Both the position numbers and the translations under genes were made by a program. DNA of 64,000 bases from Turritopsis dohrnii (taxonomy: Eukaryota > Cnidaria > Hydrozoa > Anthoathecata > Oceaniidae), in the NCBI GenBank assembly GCA_027922465.2, contig BQMF02000589.1:62001-126000 (forward strand), read 5' to 3'. The notes beneath the pieces are model-generated. The model saw nothing but the letters and a program-made list of their open reading frames with translations, was not told the DNA's origin and did no database searches. This document shows, piece after piece, positions 42,058-52,800 of the stretch. Position 1 is the stretch's first letter, and each line of letters starts with the position of its first letter.

Positions 42058-44118
42058 CTACGGTTGCGAATGCCAAGTTGGTGTTATGACTATCACTTTG
42101 TCGGCTTTGTCCCGACGGATTTTGTGCAAGACTCTGTTTATCAGACAAAATGGTGGGAAAGCGTACAGAAAACCCCTTGACCAACTCTGTTGCATAGCAT
42201 CCGTTGCCCGACTGAATGGATCCGGTCTCCATGCAATGTAGAGAGGAAGTTGATGAGACAGGCGGGAAGCAAATAGATCTATTTCCGGGAACCCCAATAC
42301 TTGACATAATTTTTGAAACATTATTGGGCTTAGCTTCCACTCTGACCCGTCCATGTCCTGCCTTGACTCCTGGTCGGCTACCACGTTCATAGCACTGGGA
42401 AGGTACTCGGCAGTAATTGTGATCCTGTGTTGCAAAAGAAATCCCCAAATCTCTTTGCTGATTTCTATCATCCTTAGGCTCTTGGTTCCCCCCATTTTCA
42501 TCAAATACCTCGGAGCTGTTGTATTGTCTATTTGAAAATGAATAGATGTCACTGACTTCTCTTTCACAAAGCTGAAAAGAGCTAACTTCACTGCCAACAG
42601 CTATAGAATATTGATGTGAAATTCCTTCTCCTTTTCTGACCATACACCCCTTGTAGTCTGACCCTGACATGATGCACCCCAACCTATCCTTGACGCATCC
42701 GTCTGAATAATCAACTGTGGAGTGTCTTGTACAAGACATCTTCCATTCGAAATTTCTAAATTCTGAATCCACCATTTCAACTCCAGCCTTGCCTGTGCAT
42801 TGAGGCTTATGGATTCCTGAAGACAGCCTGTTTCCTGTAAAGCCCTGATCTGTAACTGTTGCAGATGTCTTAACTGGAGTTGAGCCGGTAGTACTGCTTG
42901 GATAGTTGATGTCAAAAGACCTATGACCCTTGTCAACTCTAAAATGGACGTTGTTGATGTCTTGTACATTTCCATACACCTCTGTTTTACTTTGTGCAGT
43001 TTCGGTTGGGTCAAAGGTAGTGTGAGATTTGTAGAATCTATCAACATACCTAGGAATTCTATCTTCTGAGTAGGATCTAGTACTGATTTCTTCACATTTA
43101 TCACAAACCCTAGATGCTGCAGCAAGAAGATAACAGTGTCCCTTGAAATTAATAATTGGCTGTATGATCTTGCAAGAATTAACATATCGTCGAGATATAT
43201 TACAATTCTTACATTCAATCTCCTTAACACAGACATGGGAACTTTGAGTAATTTTGTAAAGTTTCTGGGAGCAGGACCCAGGCCAAAGCATAGGCACAGG
43301 AACTCGTAAAGTTTTCCTGACCATTGAAAGTGAACATTGGTTCTGGAGAGTTTGTGTAATGGAACGGAAAAATAAGCGTCCTTCATGTCTAACTTGCACA
43401 TGAAATCTCCTTGCTGCAACATGAATTTGAGATAATGTAAACCTTCCATTTTGAAGTGTATGTAGGGAATGCATTTGTTTAATTCCTTTAGGTTTATGAC
43501 AGGTCGGTATCCCCCGTCCTTTTCGCCCACTAAGAATATATTGCTTATTATTTGATCTGGATGAAATTTGCAAGGTCTTATTGCGCCTTTCCTCAACATC
43601 TCGTTTATCTCCACATCCACCAGTTTTTTTGGGGCTTTGTTCATGTGAAGGTTTTTTGGAACTTTGTTTTGTACTGGTTTTTCTTTCAATGGAATTTCGT
43701 AACCCTCTATTATAGACAAAATACTTGTGTCCTTTGTCAATTTCTTCCATGCTTCGACAAAGTAACTTAGCCTCCCTGCCAAAGGCACGGCAGGAATCAC
43801 CAGTCCGGCAAACAACTTTTTTATTACTGGGTGGACATTTTGAAGTTCCGAATCTGGAACTATTGGTGGAGTTGGAGATGTTGACATGCTGAGAATAGGC
43901 TGTCTTTTTTGGCATACCTTGTCCTTGGAAGCTGCTATTTCTTCCTCTTTGGTAGTAGAAGTAACGCCCCCCACCACTCTTGCGTGAGGGGCCACCTCGA
44001 AAGGGTTGTTGGTAATTATTAGTGGCCCTCTTGGAAGATGAAGACGATGATGAAACCCATAAAGTCTTCTTTTTGGCCTCTTTTGTTTTGGTGTAGGCAT
44101 TCCGAAACTCTTCACCAA
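42058..44118 (-). pseudogene. DIRS reverse transcriptase / RNase H
   Basis: RT frame 42601-44118: GGYRPVINLKELNK, LDMKDAYFSVPLHK (motif A), CFGLGPAPRNFTKLL (motif B region) and RIVIYLDDMLILA (catalytic YLDD). RNase H begins LIIQTDASRIGWGA. A TAG at 42598-42600 interrupts it where Glu is expected (NILEL pattern), and the frame then continues through IHFQIDNTTAPRYL, VVADQESR and DLFASRLSHQLP to a second TAG at 42055-42057, where Trp is expected. The usual methyltransferase-like end segment was not recognised. Together with Gag and the recombinase this is the standard DIRS coding set. Confidence 0.9.
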
Positions 44119-44959
44119 GCAGGGAATTTCCTTTACCGATGATCTCTCTTTTTTCTTTGATAGTTGTCTTCGCTTCTGTTGCTGGCATTACGAGTGATAA
44201 GGCATTGTACAGCCGATGGTATGTCATCGTATTCATTGCTTGCCCAGCTAATATGACTGTCTGCTCTGTATGTTTGAGAAGCAGTTCCAAGTCAATCTCA
44301 ATCTTGTCCTCCTGACTACTAGAAACTTGCTCTAGATACTGCCAAAGCCTGGACAGGGGGCCATACACCTCCCTTGTCCGTTGTTGACATTTCTCCAGCA
44401 CACTATCCAGTAATGTCTCAATGTTGGTCTTTTTGTGTTTTGCGATCTCCTTTAAAAAATCATCCATTACCTTAACCTTGGTAATGTTTTTAGGTACTGG
44501 GTTTTTATGTAAAATGTTGTCCTTTAATTCCTTTTCCGATAAGTACTTGTTGATGTACTGGTTCACGTAGTCTGCTTGATTACTTTCCAACTCATACTCG
44601 TATTCTTCCTCCGTCGTTTTTACGTGAAAACGAGACTCCTCTAACCTGGACTTGGATCGTTTCTTCTTTTTCTTGCGTTTCTCCTCTTTTTCATTTTCAT
44701 CACTGTCAGACGATGACGATGAACTGCTGCTTGAAGTCGATGATGACGACGAAGATGCATCTCGACGTCTTCTGTGTTTTTTTGATTTACGTTTACTTCG
44801 ACTGCGTTTTCTTTTTCGTCCCCTGTGACCACTCTGGTCCACAGGGCTTGGATCTCCGCCACCATTCAAGCGTGGGGGAGTATCAGAGATCGCTGATTTT
44901 TCACTTTCCACTTCTTCAGTCCGATCATTAATGATCTTGTTTATTGTCGTTTCTGCCAT
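43925..44959 (-). CDS. DIRS Gag-like protein
   Basis: From an ATG at 44957-44959 (MAETTINKI). The N-terminus has a basic block followed by a Ser run and a Lys/Glu-rich segment. A helical core follows (about residues 130-290: VYGPLSRLWQYLEQ, LLLKHTEQTVILAGQ, YNALSLVMPATEAK), then a Gly/Arg/Tyr-rich RNA-binding-like tail (GGGRYFYYQRGRN). This is the usual DIRS Gag layout. The frame does not stop there but stays open to 41843, overlapping RT, so the true C-terminus is not fixed by a stop codon; I end it where Gag-like composition ends. Confidence 0.7.
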
Positions 44960-45057
44960 TATCAAATAAATACTTTTGCAATGATTCACCCGATATTTAT
45001 AGATGAAGATAATATGATAAACACGAGCTCCTTGTCAATCGACGACGAAACGTTGAA

Positions 45058-45174
45058 AGAGGAGGAGTTACCATTTCCCGGCCTTTTTGCACGGCACCGA
45101 GATCCAGGGAGATCATTCGGTTAGGTTGAAAGAACTCAGTATTAGATCGACTGAGATTATTACGTAATAAAATT
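45058..45174. repeat. DIRS right inverted terminal repeat
   Basis: Mirror of 29303-29420. It directly follows the Gag leader side of the element, and beyond 45174 the interrupted LINE esterase frame resumes. Confidence 0.9.
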
Positions 45175-45445
45175 TTCGTTTGTGCCACAGTGCAAGATAA
45201 TGGCATCGGCTTCGAGGTCTTTCGTCGGGACAACGTGGCTTTCCATACATTTAGTCGTAGCTACAGAAAAACACTTTAGAACAACTCTGTTAGATGTGTC
45301 TGATAATTCCCATCCCTTAACGTCTTTTACAAAAGAGTCCCCAAGTATAGCGACAGTTTTTCTCTGATCTATTATTTTTATTACTATCTTTCCTCTTTCT
45401 ACGATATGTAATTTTTTGACATCTTTTCTTTGTACAGTGTGTCCA
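45175..45445 (-). pseudogene. SGNH esterase-like domain of the LINE, N-terminal half
   Basis: The minus-strand frame reads TVAILGDSFVKDVKGWEL (the catalytic Ser block GDSF) and DAIILHCGTNE (the block III GTN(D/E) pattern). It breaks off at the DIRS terminus. The continuing sequence is at 28530, where SIASNIVNVASSLK resumes. This is the 5' end of the LINE whose 3' part is 25675-28530. Confidence 0.78.
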
Positions 45446-45479
45446 CCAGAAAGTGGGCGCCTTGTTTAAATCGAGTCTG

Positions 45480-45610
45480 CTAAATGACGTGCCCTACGTG
45501 CCTTACGTGCCCACGTGCCTTACGTGCCCACGTGCCCTACGTACCTTACGTGCCCACGTTTCTTACGTGGCCACGTTTCTTACGTGGCCTATTTGCCCTG
45601 CGTGCCCTAA
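45480..45610. repeat. Short tandem repeat of ACGTGCC units
   Basis: About ten degenerate units of 10-12 bp (TACGTGCC, CACGTGCC, TACGTGGCC), creating several CACGTG hexamers. It is followed by a palindrome around TTATTATGACGTCATAA at about 45610-45645. Confidence 0.8.
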
Positions 45611-45991
45611 TGTCATTATTATGACGTCATAATGACATTGTTCTTTTAAATCAAGAAAGGCACTGCACAATGCTTTTAATATGCATCGTAAAAACTTTTA
45701 ACTCGAATGTGTTTATTTTCACAATATATAATGTATACAGTTAAGCATAAAAGTGTTATAAATTTAACAGTTTAAAGAACCCATTATTTGCGGACTAGTT
45801 CGTTTGTCATATAAACACCGCTTAATGTCTTTGAACAGAAGAAACTGAACTTGATAGTTCATACGTGCTAATAGCAACACAACATAAACAAAGGAGTTAC
45901 CATCTAAATTAATAATGGGATGGTTTACTCAAAGAACTACGTATAAAAAAGAGCGGTAACAAAGTCGACCAACCTAAGAGTAACTATATAA

Positions 45992-46300
45992 AAGCTATTG
46001 TGATTGATACGTTAAATTGCATTCTTTTGCAATTCGTTCACAGTCCTCTACAGTAACATTTCCCAAAGATACGAAAGTACTTCGAATTGCAATGTTTGAC
46101 CAGGAAGGAACGTTTTTGAAGCAGAATTCTTTAACACAGAAATATAATTTCTGTTCAACAGAGCGGTTGCTTGCATAAGGAACGGTTAAGGCACCATCCA
46201 CTACGAAACATTCTGTACCTTTTGATATAATCTTTTTACAGCGTGGTGATGCGCATTTGGCACTCCTATTTGCTTTTAGATGATACGCAAAGGTTTGTAT
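45992..46300 (-). CDS. Cys-rich fragment of unknown function
   Basis: An open frame of about 100 codons. Paired cysteines CASPRC, then GALTVPYASN, and CVKEFCFKNVPSW. The spacing suggests a zinc-binding fold. No start codon is identifiable, and both neighbours are LINE-derived SGNH relics. Could be a fragment of a transposon-linked protein. I do not recognise it further. Confidence 0.4.
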
Positions 46301-46328
46301 TTGTCCAAACTTTTACGAGTCTCAATGT

Positions 46329-47117
46329 CTAAGTTCTCTGAAAGTTTTCGATTGCACGTGTTTTTCTTATATAATTCCGCCAAATGAATAATGTTATTTC
46401 TGACAATGCTGTAATGGAGCTGGTAATATTAGAGTCCGATTTTTCCGAGGACAAATTATTTGTAGTAACATGGATTATGACATTACTCAGTTTTTCATCA
46501 GTTATAACTGGAAACATCAGTTCATACATATCTTCTACTTTTTTTATAATGACCCCTTTTTTGTTATAGGTTTTAACACTTAGATACCTTCCATTTAAAC
46601 CTTTAACAATACTGTCTCCAAAAATGCAAGTCACAGGTCTACCTCCCCTATTCTCACTGTGGTCGTTCGTTCTGTGGGCCCTGATGTCATTTATTCTTTC
46701 ATCATGAACATTATATTTCGCAAGTCTTGTAAGTCTATGTTTTAACGATTCTTTTTCGTCTTGTTGATAATTGATATCTTGCTCTTTTGTACTTTTGTAT
46801 GGAGAATTTTAGAGTTCGGTCTTTTTATATTTCTCACGATGCAATTTAAGAATATTAAAAAGTTGTTCATTTACACCAACACCAATTGACTTGTCATTTC
46901 TAATATCTTTGCTAATGTTAGTAGTTGATTCTGTTGTTACATCATCAAAACATTCGTATGAGCTCTCCAGGGATGATTTTATACCATTGTAAGAATTGTC
47001 AACACTTTTATCATATGATACAGTGTGTTTTGTATTGTTAGAAATGGAAATTTTTAAGCTGTTTTTTTTATGAATATACCGAATTTCAAAATAATTTTTA
47101 CACCGTTGGAAAGCCAT
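46329..47117 (-). pseudogene. Second SGNH-esterase LINE relic
   Basis: VTCIFGDSIVKGLNGRYL gives the catalytic Ser block, and SNVIIHVTTNNLSSEK corresponds to GTND with two substitutions. Upstream, a basic/charged frame (KHRLTRLAKYNVHDERIN) and an ORF at 46809-47117 precede it. This is the same domain type as 45175-45445 but a different, more diverged copy. No endonuclease or RT follows; the fragment ends near 46.3 kb. Confidence 0.6.
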
Positions 47118-48430
47118 TTTGAAGTTCTTTCGGATAGTATGTTTTTGTTAAGCTTGTACATGTTAGTCGTCAGGCATTGTTAAGCTTACAGTACAAAACT
47201 TTATACCTATTTAGGTTCAATAGACTCAAATTCATCTAATCCATATTGATCGAAGAAACTCAATCCCAGCCCAAACTCAAACTCAAACGCATGTAATGCA
47301 TTTATCTGGTGGCATTTGAGTGGATGACCTCGCTTTTATGCACGTCCTACTCATTTTAGCCTAGTTCAATGGCTATTTTAGACTCTCTGAGTCATGTGAC
47401 TTATTATTGTGACGTAAGATTTGACGTTGTTAAGTCTCCTATTCAACGTTTTTTATAAGCAACCAAGCGTTGAAGTTATTAGAAATGTCGCTTAAAAAAA
47501 CTACCATTTTTTAGTAGTACTGTTGAAGAATTTGTTGCTAAGAATTAATAGAAATTAATATAAATGTCCTATATTGAAACCATTTTGTACATTAAAAGTA
47601 TAAGTATAAAAAAACGCTGTAGCTATGCTCGTGTTGCATCATTTCAAAATTTCATGTTTCTGATTGATCTAAGGTCGTGATAGTACTGTTGCGTAACTTT
47701 TTGAGAAAATTTACTAGTGTTGTTATAAAAAATTGTTGCTTGCTTTGAAAGTCATATTACTTATAGAAAATATACCTACAATTTGGGAGACCGGATGGAG
47801 CTTTAAATTTCAACGATAAGGTTGACATGGCGGAGGGGCAATGACTATACACAAGATTGTGGGGATTGCGGGAAATAAATATGCTTGAAAATTTGACGTA
47901 ATTAATCTTTTTAGTGTCATAAGATGGGACTTAGTGGGACTTTACTTACGTGATGGTGTTGATGGCAGACCTCTAAAACTGCACAGGAATTTAGTTGGAT
48001 AATAATGTGTACATTGGTTTAATCTTGTTCTCAGCTAGTTAGTAGCTTATCATATATAAATTTACAAGTTTCAGGAAGTAATTTACACTCGGTAGAGTTA
48101 GACATATAATTTAGAAATGTAGCTATGAACAGCAATATGTAAGACAAAATCCTTCAGGCAACCAAGATCAACCTACAAAACATCTAGGACGCTGTTTCTG
48201 AAGTCTCGATCATTGAGAAATATCTTCAAAGAAAGTTGTGCGTTACCCTTAATTCCGTTAGATGATGACTTGGGCTCTCAGCACGATGTTAGAGACACAA
48301 GTGTATGTGTATTTCTGTGTATTTCGAGTCGTTTGACAAGGGTGAAACGGGACAAATGGGAGAAACGAGAAATTTAGTGTAAATATAATTAAAAAATGAG
48401 AACAGTTACAACGAGTATGAACTGCATTGG
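47118..48430. other. AT-rich interval, no gene seen
   Basis: No ORF with recognisable motifs. From about 48.42 kb it becomes the 3' flank of the duplicated GPCR block. Confidence 0.45.
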
Positions 48431-49870
48431 ATTACGTTAACAGTAATATTTAGTCCAACCAAGTCGTAAATAATTTTGTTCACGGAGATGACGTTGTTTG
48501 TGGGATCTTTGTTGTTTGTATAGTGTGTTTGTCTTCCTCGCAGTTTGTACCAAATGCGCTAGTATGATGGTGAATTTTGGAATGCTTCTATTGGAGCACG
48601 TGATGAAATGGTGAAATTCTGTGGATTTTAGGCTCTTGCCTGGCCAGGTGCCAGTTGGATTTGTTGGTCTAACTTTTAGATCAGTGTGGCGGTTAATGGC
48701 AGTATTCACATCATGTTCATCTTTTTCTTTGCAGATTAGTTCTGACTGGCTGAATGTGAGTGCTTTTGTGATATATTCGTTGATAATTACGTTGATTCTC
48801 TAAGTGTTTGTGAGTAAAACATACTTTTGTCTTTGTTTATGTACATTTGTAAGTCTCCCTCATTTCAATAAATACATGAATAAACGAACGAGCAAATGAA
48901 CTATTGCAAGTGTTTTAAAAAATTGAAGTTGTTGTAGTTTCATTAGACGCCTCAAGATTGTTCTCTTCGTTTGAATAGCAACATCTATATAACGACACTC
49001 GGGAAATCCAAAAACGAACTTTTTTGTTGAAATATATCAGTATTAACGTGTTTACAGTACCATTGATAAAAACAATTGTTCCGCTTAAATATTTGCAAAA
49101 AGTAGCAATCTGATTGGTTGGCCAAACATTGTGAAGAATCACTGTCACAAGACATGGAGTATAAAGTGTGAAAATCGACACAATCAATAAAGCCGAAAGC
49201 TTGCTGACAATCATTTCTGATTTGGAGATGATATGACAGTGAGATGTGAGGTTTTTATGACGATGCATTACCATTATAGATTTCCCATTAATTAATAATG
49301 CACCAAATACAGCCAGCCATGTGAACCCAAGTGCCGTTAATTCCGATACTGCAACATAACCATAAGTGGTTGCAGCACATTTCATCATCACAATGACCAT
49401 TACTAAAATCGGTAAAACAATTGAAACTACTTTGATTCTCTTAATCCTGATGCTCCTGTCATATTTGGTCAAATAATATATACTGACAAACCGATCGTAT
49501 GACAGTAACATAAGTGTGAACACGGAACACGTAGGAAAAAAGAAAATGCAAAATTCTGCTGCAATATGCAACAGGTAATATTGATCAGCAGGAAACCATC
49601 CGCACATTAATACTGCAAATGGATTTGATACTAATCCAGTAAAGAAATCGTAAACATTCATCGTACACACAAATTTCATTGGAATGTTATGTAGTTGTTG
49701 TGTTTTCCATAATGCATAAATTGTGATACTGTTCAGAGTAATGTTGGAGATAGAAAGCAATAGATTAAGTGTTCTCAAGATCCACTGTTGTTGATTTGAT
49801 AACAGAAATATATCGCTAAAGAACGTTACTCTTGTTTGAGAGTTATTAACATACATTTCAAAGTCAAAAG
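48420..49870. repeat. Segmental duplication, copy A (GPCR and 3' flank)
   Basis: Aligns along its length with 56262-57765. Shared flank landmarks include GCGCTAGTATGATGGTG and the AAACGAACGAG stretch; the coding parts have equal length. Confidence 0.85.
48915..49856 (-). CDS. Class A (rhodopsin-like) G-protein-coupled receptor, intronless
   Basis: 313 residues with seven hydrophobic segments. TM1 contains SNITLNSITIYALW. TM2 contains NVYDFFTGL (Asp 2.50). After Cys in CGWFPAD, TM3 ends in LSYDRFVSIYY, a DRF variant of DRY. TM6 lacks the usual CWxP and reads LIVSIFTLYTP; TM7 has NTLILIYFNKK in place of NPxxY. The N-terminus carries an N-glycosylation site (NNS) and no signal peptide; the tail ends in Ser/Thr repeats. 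Single-exon, lineage-expanded receptors like this are common in cnidarians. Ligand unknown. Intact, with a pseudogene paralogue 7.9 kb away on the same strand. Confidence 0.88.
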   Translation of the reverse strand: MYVNNSQTRVTFFSDIFLLSNQQQWILRTLNLLLSISNITLNSITIYALWKTQQLHNIPMKFVCTMNVYDFFTGLVSNPFAVLMCGWFPADQYYLLHIAAEFCIFFFPTCSVFTLMLLSYDRFVSIYYLTKYDRSIRIKRIKVVSIVLPILVMVIVMMKCAATTYGYVAVSELTALGFTWLAVFGALLINGKSIMVMHRHKNLTSHCHIISKSEMIVSKLSALLIVSIFTLYTPCLVTVILHNVWPTNQIATFCKYLSGTIVFINGTVNTLILIYFNKKVRFWISRVSLYRCCYSNEENNLEASNETTTTSIF

Positions 49871-52800
49871 TTATTTTGCTTCTTGTGTTCTAGCTATACC
49901 TTCTTATTGTTTACTTCTTGTAACTAAGTTCGCGAAATTAGGTTATGAATCCTCATGTTCAAAAATTGCACTTTATATTAAGCAAACAGTCGTCGAGACC
50001 ACAGTCGCTCTTTTGGAAATTATTATATCTGCGTTTAGGTTATCGAAAAAACCAAAACAAGAACTTTGCTGGAGATAACCAAATGTTAATGTTGGAATTG
50101 CTGTTTTTGTAATCAAATCTTTCGCTTAAATTACCAAGAAATTAAAAAGAAAATGAAAGCACCAAACGTCTATGAATTTATACAAGAAATAACCTGCAAA
50201 GTTTTTGTGTAATAACTATCTGTTGCTTTGAAGTGGATAACATTTACATACTTTTTTTGGGCTTAACTTGACTGTATCATGCTTCTCAAAGGATCTTGGT
50301 TACGACATTTAAATACGGATATGTTCTGGTTCTGCTGATGATACATTTATGAAATATTCAAGGAGAGATCACACCTACCAGTCTTAAAATACTTTCTTTT
50401 TTATATTACCACACAATAGAAATAACAGTAAGTAAATCCAATATTGTGGCTTTAAAATGCAAGTGTATTTAAGTTGTGGAATGAAAGTAGCTTGTGGTTA
50501 TGAAAGGAGTCATGGTCAATTTTAAAAGCAAAACCTTTTTATAAAAAAGCAGCAAAATGACCGTGACTCTTTCTTCCATAACCACAAGCTAGTTTCTTTC
50601 CACAACTTCAATACGTATTAAAATACGTATAAGAAAGTAGCTTGTGGTTATGAAAGAGTCAATTTGCTGTTTTTTTTTAAATAAAAGGCATAGAAACTAA
50701 TGAGAAGATTCCTGACAGTGAGACATGAAAAACTTGATGATGACCAAACCGTATGACAATGATTAGTGATATCAATGTAGATAGCCCACACACTAGATCT
50801 GTGAAGAATAACATTTTGGCTACTAACACAATTCATAAAATTTATACAACAATAATTGGTATTGATCTAAATTTAACAGCTGACAAATTATTCGGATATA
50901 TGTAGTGTTAAAAGTCGAATTATAAAGTCAATTGAAACAATATACCAGCATGTAGCTTTAGCTAAAAAATGCCCCCGCACTCAAGCATTTCAATTTTTAT
51001 ACACAGCAAGCTATACATTGCATGCTATACAACGGAAATAAAAATAAGTTTTTTTCGAAAACAAATGTGTCGGTTTATTGTGGGCCTGGTAAGTGGAATA
51101 CTTATATGCTTAAATATTTCGATAAAGCCAGTTTTTTAAGGAAGCCTCAAAGCTACTCAACACTCACTCAAATTCGTTTTAGAACTGTCTCACATTATGA
51201 TCACGAGTAGCATTTAACATTTAATTTGTAACATTTCATGCATCGAAACAGGCATAGAATAACACCCTTCATTCAAAGAGTTGACATGATGGCATCAATT
51301 GAACTTCAGGACAAACTTGATAATTGAAAAACTATTTAATCGGCCAACGGTCATTTAAAGAACAAGCAACGTTTTATGACGTCATTTCTATTGTTTTGAA
51401 AGAACAAGAGTGAAGGGAGATCAAAAAATTAAGATAGATGTTTTTGTAAAACTTTTCACAGTAACAAATATATACATTTTAACGTTTGATAACATTGTAT
51501 AAACACAATAAAAACAAGAAGAATTGTGAGCATGATCATTTTTAAAAGGGAGATCAGATTTGAAAACTCATTGACAGATGGTCTTCACGATTTTTCACTT
51601 ACATTAGAATTGAGTTAAACTTTCTTTACAATAACTTTTCCAATTACAAGAACAATTAACTGTCATATGAAACAATAGTTTAAAAGTTTTACAATACAAC
51701 AAATAGTTTAACGAGTAGTGTAACCATGCCGCATAGTGTAGCAGTGGCGGTATTTCAAAAGCAACTTGGAATATGCAAAACAAATAGATCTGAACTTAAA
51801 CAGACGAAAATCTGCTAAAAACTTTGTTACGTTTTGTTATCTCTTCGGCCTAAGTCACGCTGATGCTAATATACCTTTCAAAAAGTGTAAATAAGTCTTA
51901 ACAAGTAATATCAGAAAGTATTTGCTACAAACAAAAGAAATGTGTGAACTGAAACCATGGATACATATTTTATAATGAAATATACGTATTTTATAATCAA
52001 AATAAGATTCTGTAAGAGCCAAAAGAAAAAAAATCTTTAGAAATCTCTGTTTCAAAATTTGATTCAAAAATAAAAATAGCCAAAGTTTACATAACAAAAC
52101 AAGGAAAAATATAGAAAGGTTTTATTGATCATGATCACACTAGGTTTGGAAGACAGTTAAAGAAAAAAAAACACGAAGAACGACAGTTTGTGAAAAAAGG
52201 CTTTCTTACATACACAGAAATCCAATATTTTTAAGGCAAGATCCGCCAATAATCAGTGCATTGAATAAAATTAATTTAATGAAAGATTCGGAGTTAAAAC
52301 ATATACAAAATTAAAATGTATGGTTGACAAAATTTCAGATTTCAAGCTGTGCTTCAAAATCCTTATCGTTCACTAAAACAACACAAAAGTAATACGAAAA
52401 ATGTCTAAGCAATGTTACCATACGAACTTCCTAAATATCATAGTAAAATATAATAATAAATTAGGAAAGAGATACGAGAAAACATTCTGTATCCCACTTA
52501 CAGTACCATTCTTTGAGACGGTGAAAGAAGCAAAGTCAGCTAATAATTGTATACCACCGTGTAACGTCAACAAGAAAGTCGGAAGATGATTGTCATAATG
52601 AGGATGATGAGGATGAAGAACAAAATTGGAAACTGATATTCACCTATCTCGTGAAACTACTATGCCTCCTCGCTCGCTTACGCTCGCTGCGGGGGAAATA
52701 ATTTATAAATATTTGACCATGTTAAATTATTTATTATAGGACATTGATGTATACGTCTCCATTTTTCTTTACTCCCACATTTATCTGCCTCTTTTACTTC

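Larger units (their letters stand above)
29303..45174 (-). mobile_element. DIRS-like tyrosine-recombinase retrotransposon, split by an 11.5-kb insertion
   Basis: Inverted terminal repeats of about 117 bp (29303-29420 and 45058-45174), both with TATTACGTAATA at the outer end. Order on the minus strand: Gag, RT/RNase H, tyrosine recombinase, the DIRS arrangement. Removing 30395-41867 leaves about 4.4 kb and restores the recombinase frame across the junction. DIRS elements integrate by recombination, usually without target-site duplication, which fits the flanks. Coding frames carry three in-frame TAG codons, so the copy is inactive. Confidence 0.88.

Noticed and set aside
42353..43770. Plus-strand ORFs opposite the DIRS RT
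   Set aside because: Antisense shadows of RT/RNase H with no motif.
41843..44989. A single 1,048-residue protein
   Set aside because: Only about the first 345 residues look like Gag and the last 30 like a YR start. The middle is the alternative frame of a clear RT/RNase H sequence.
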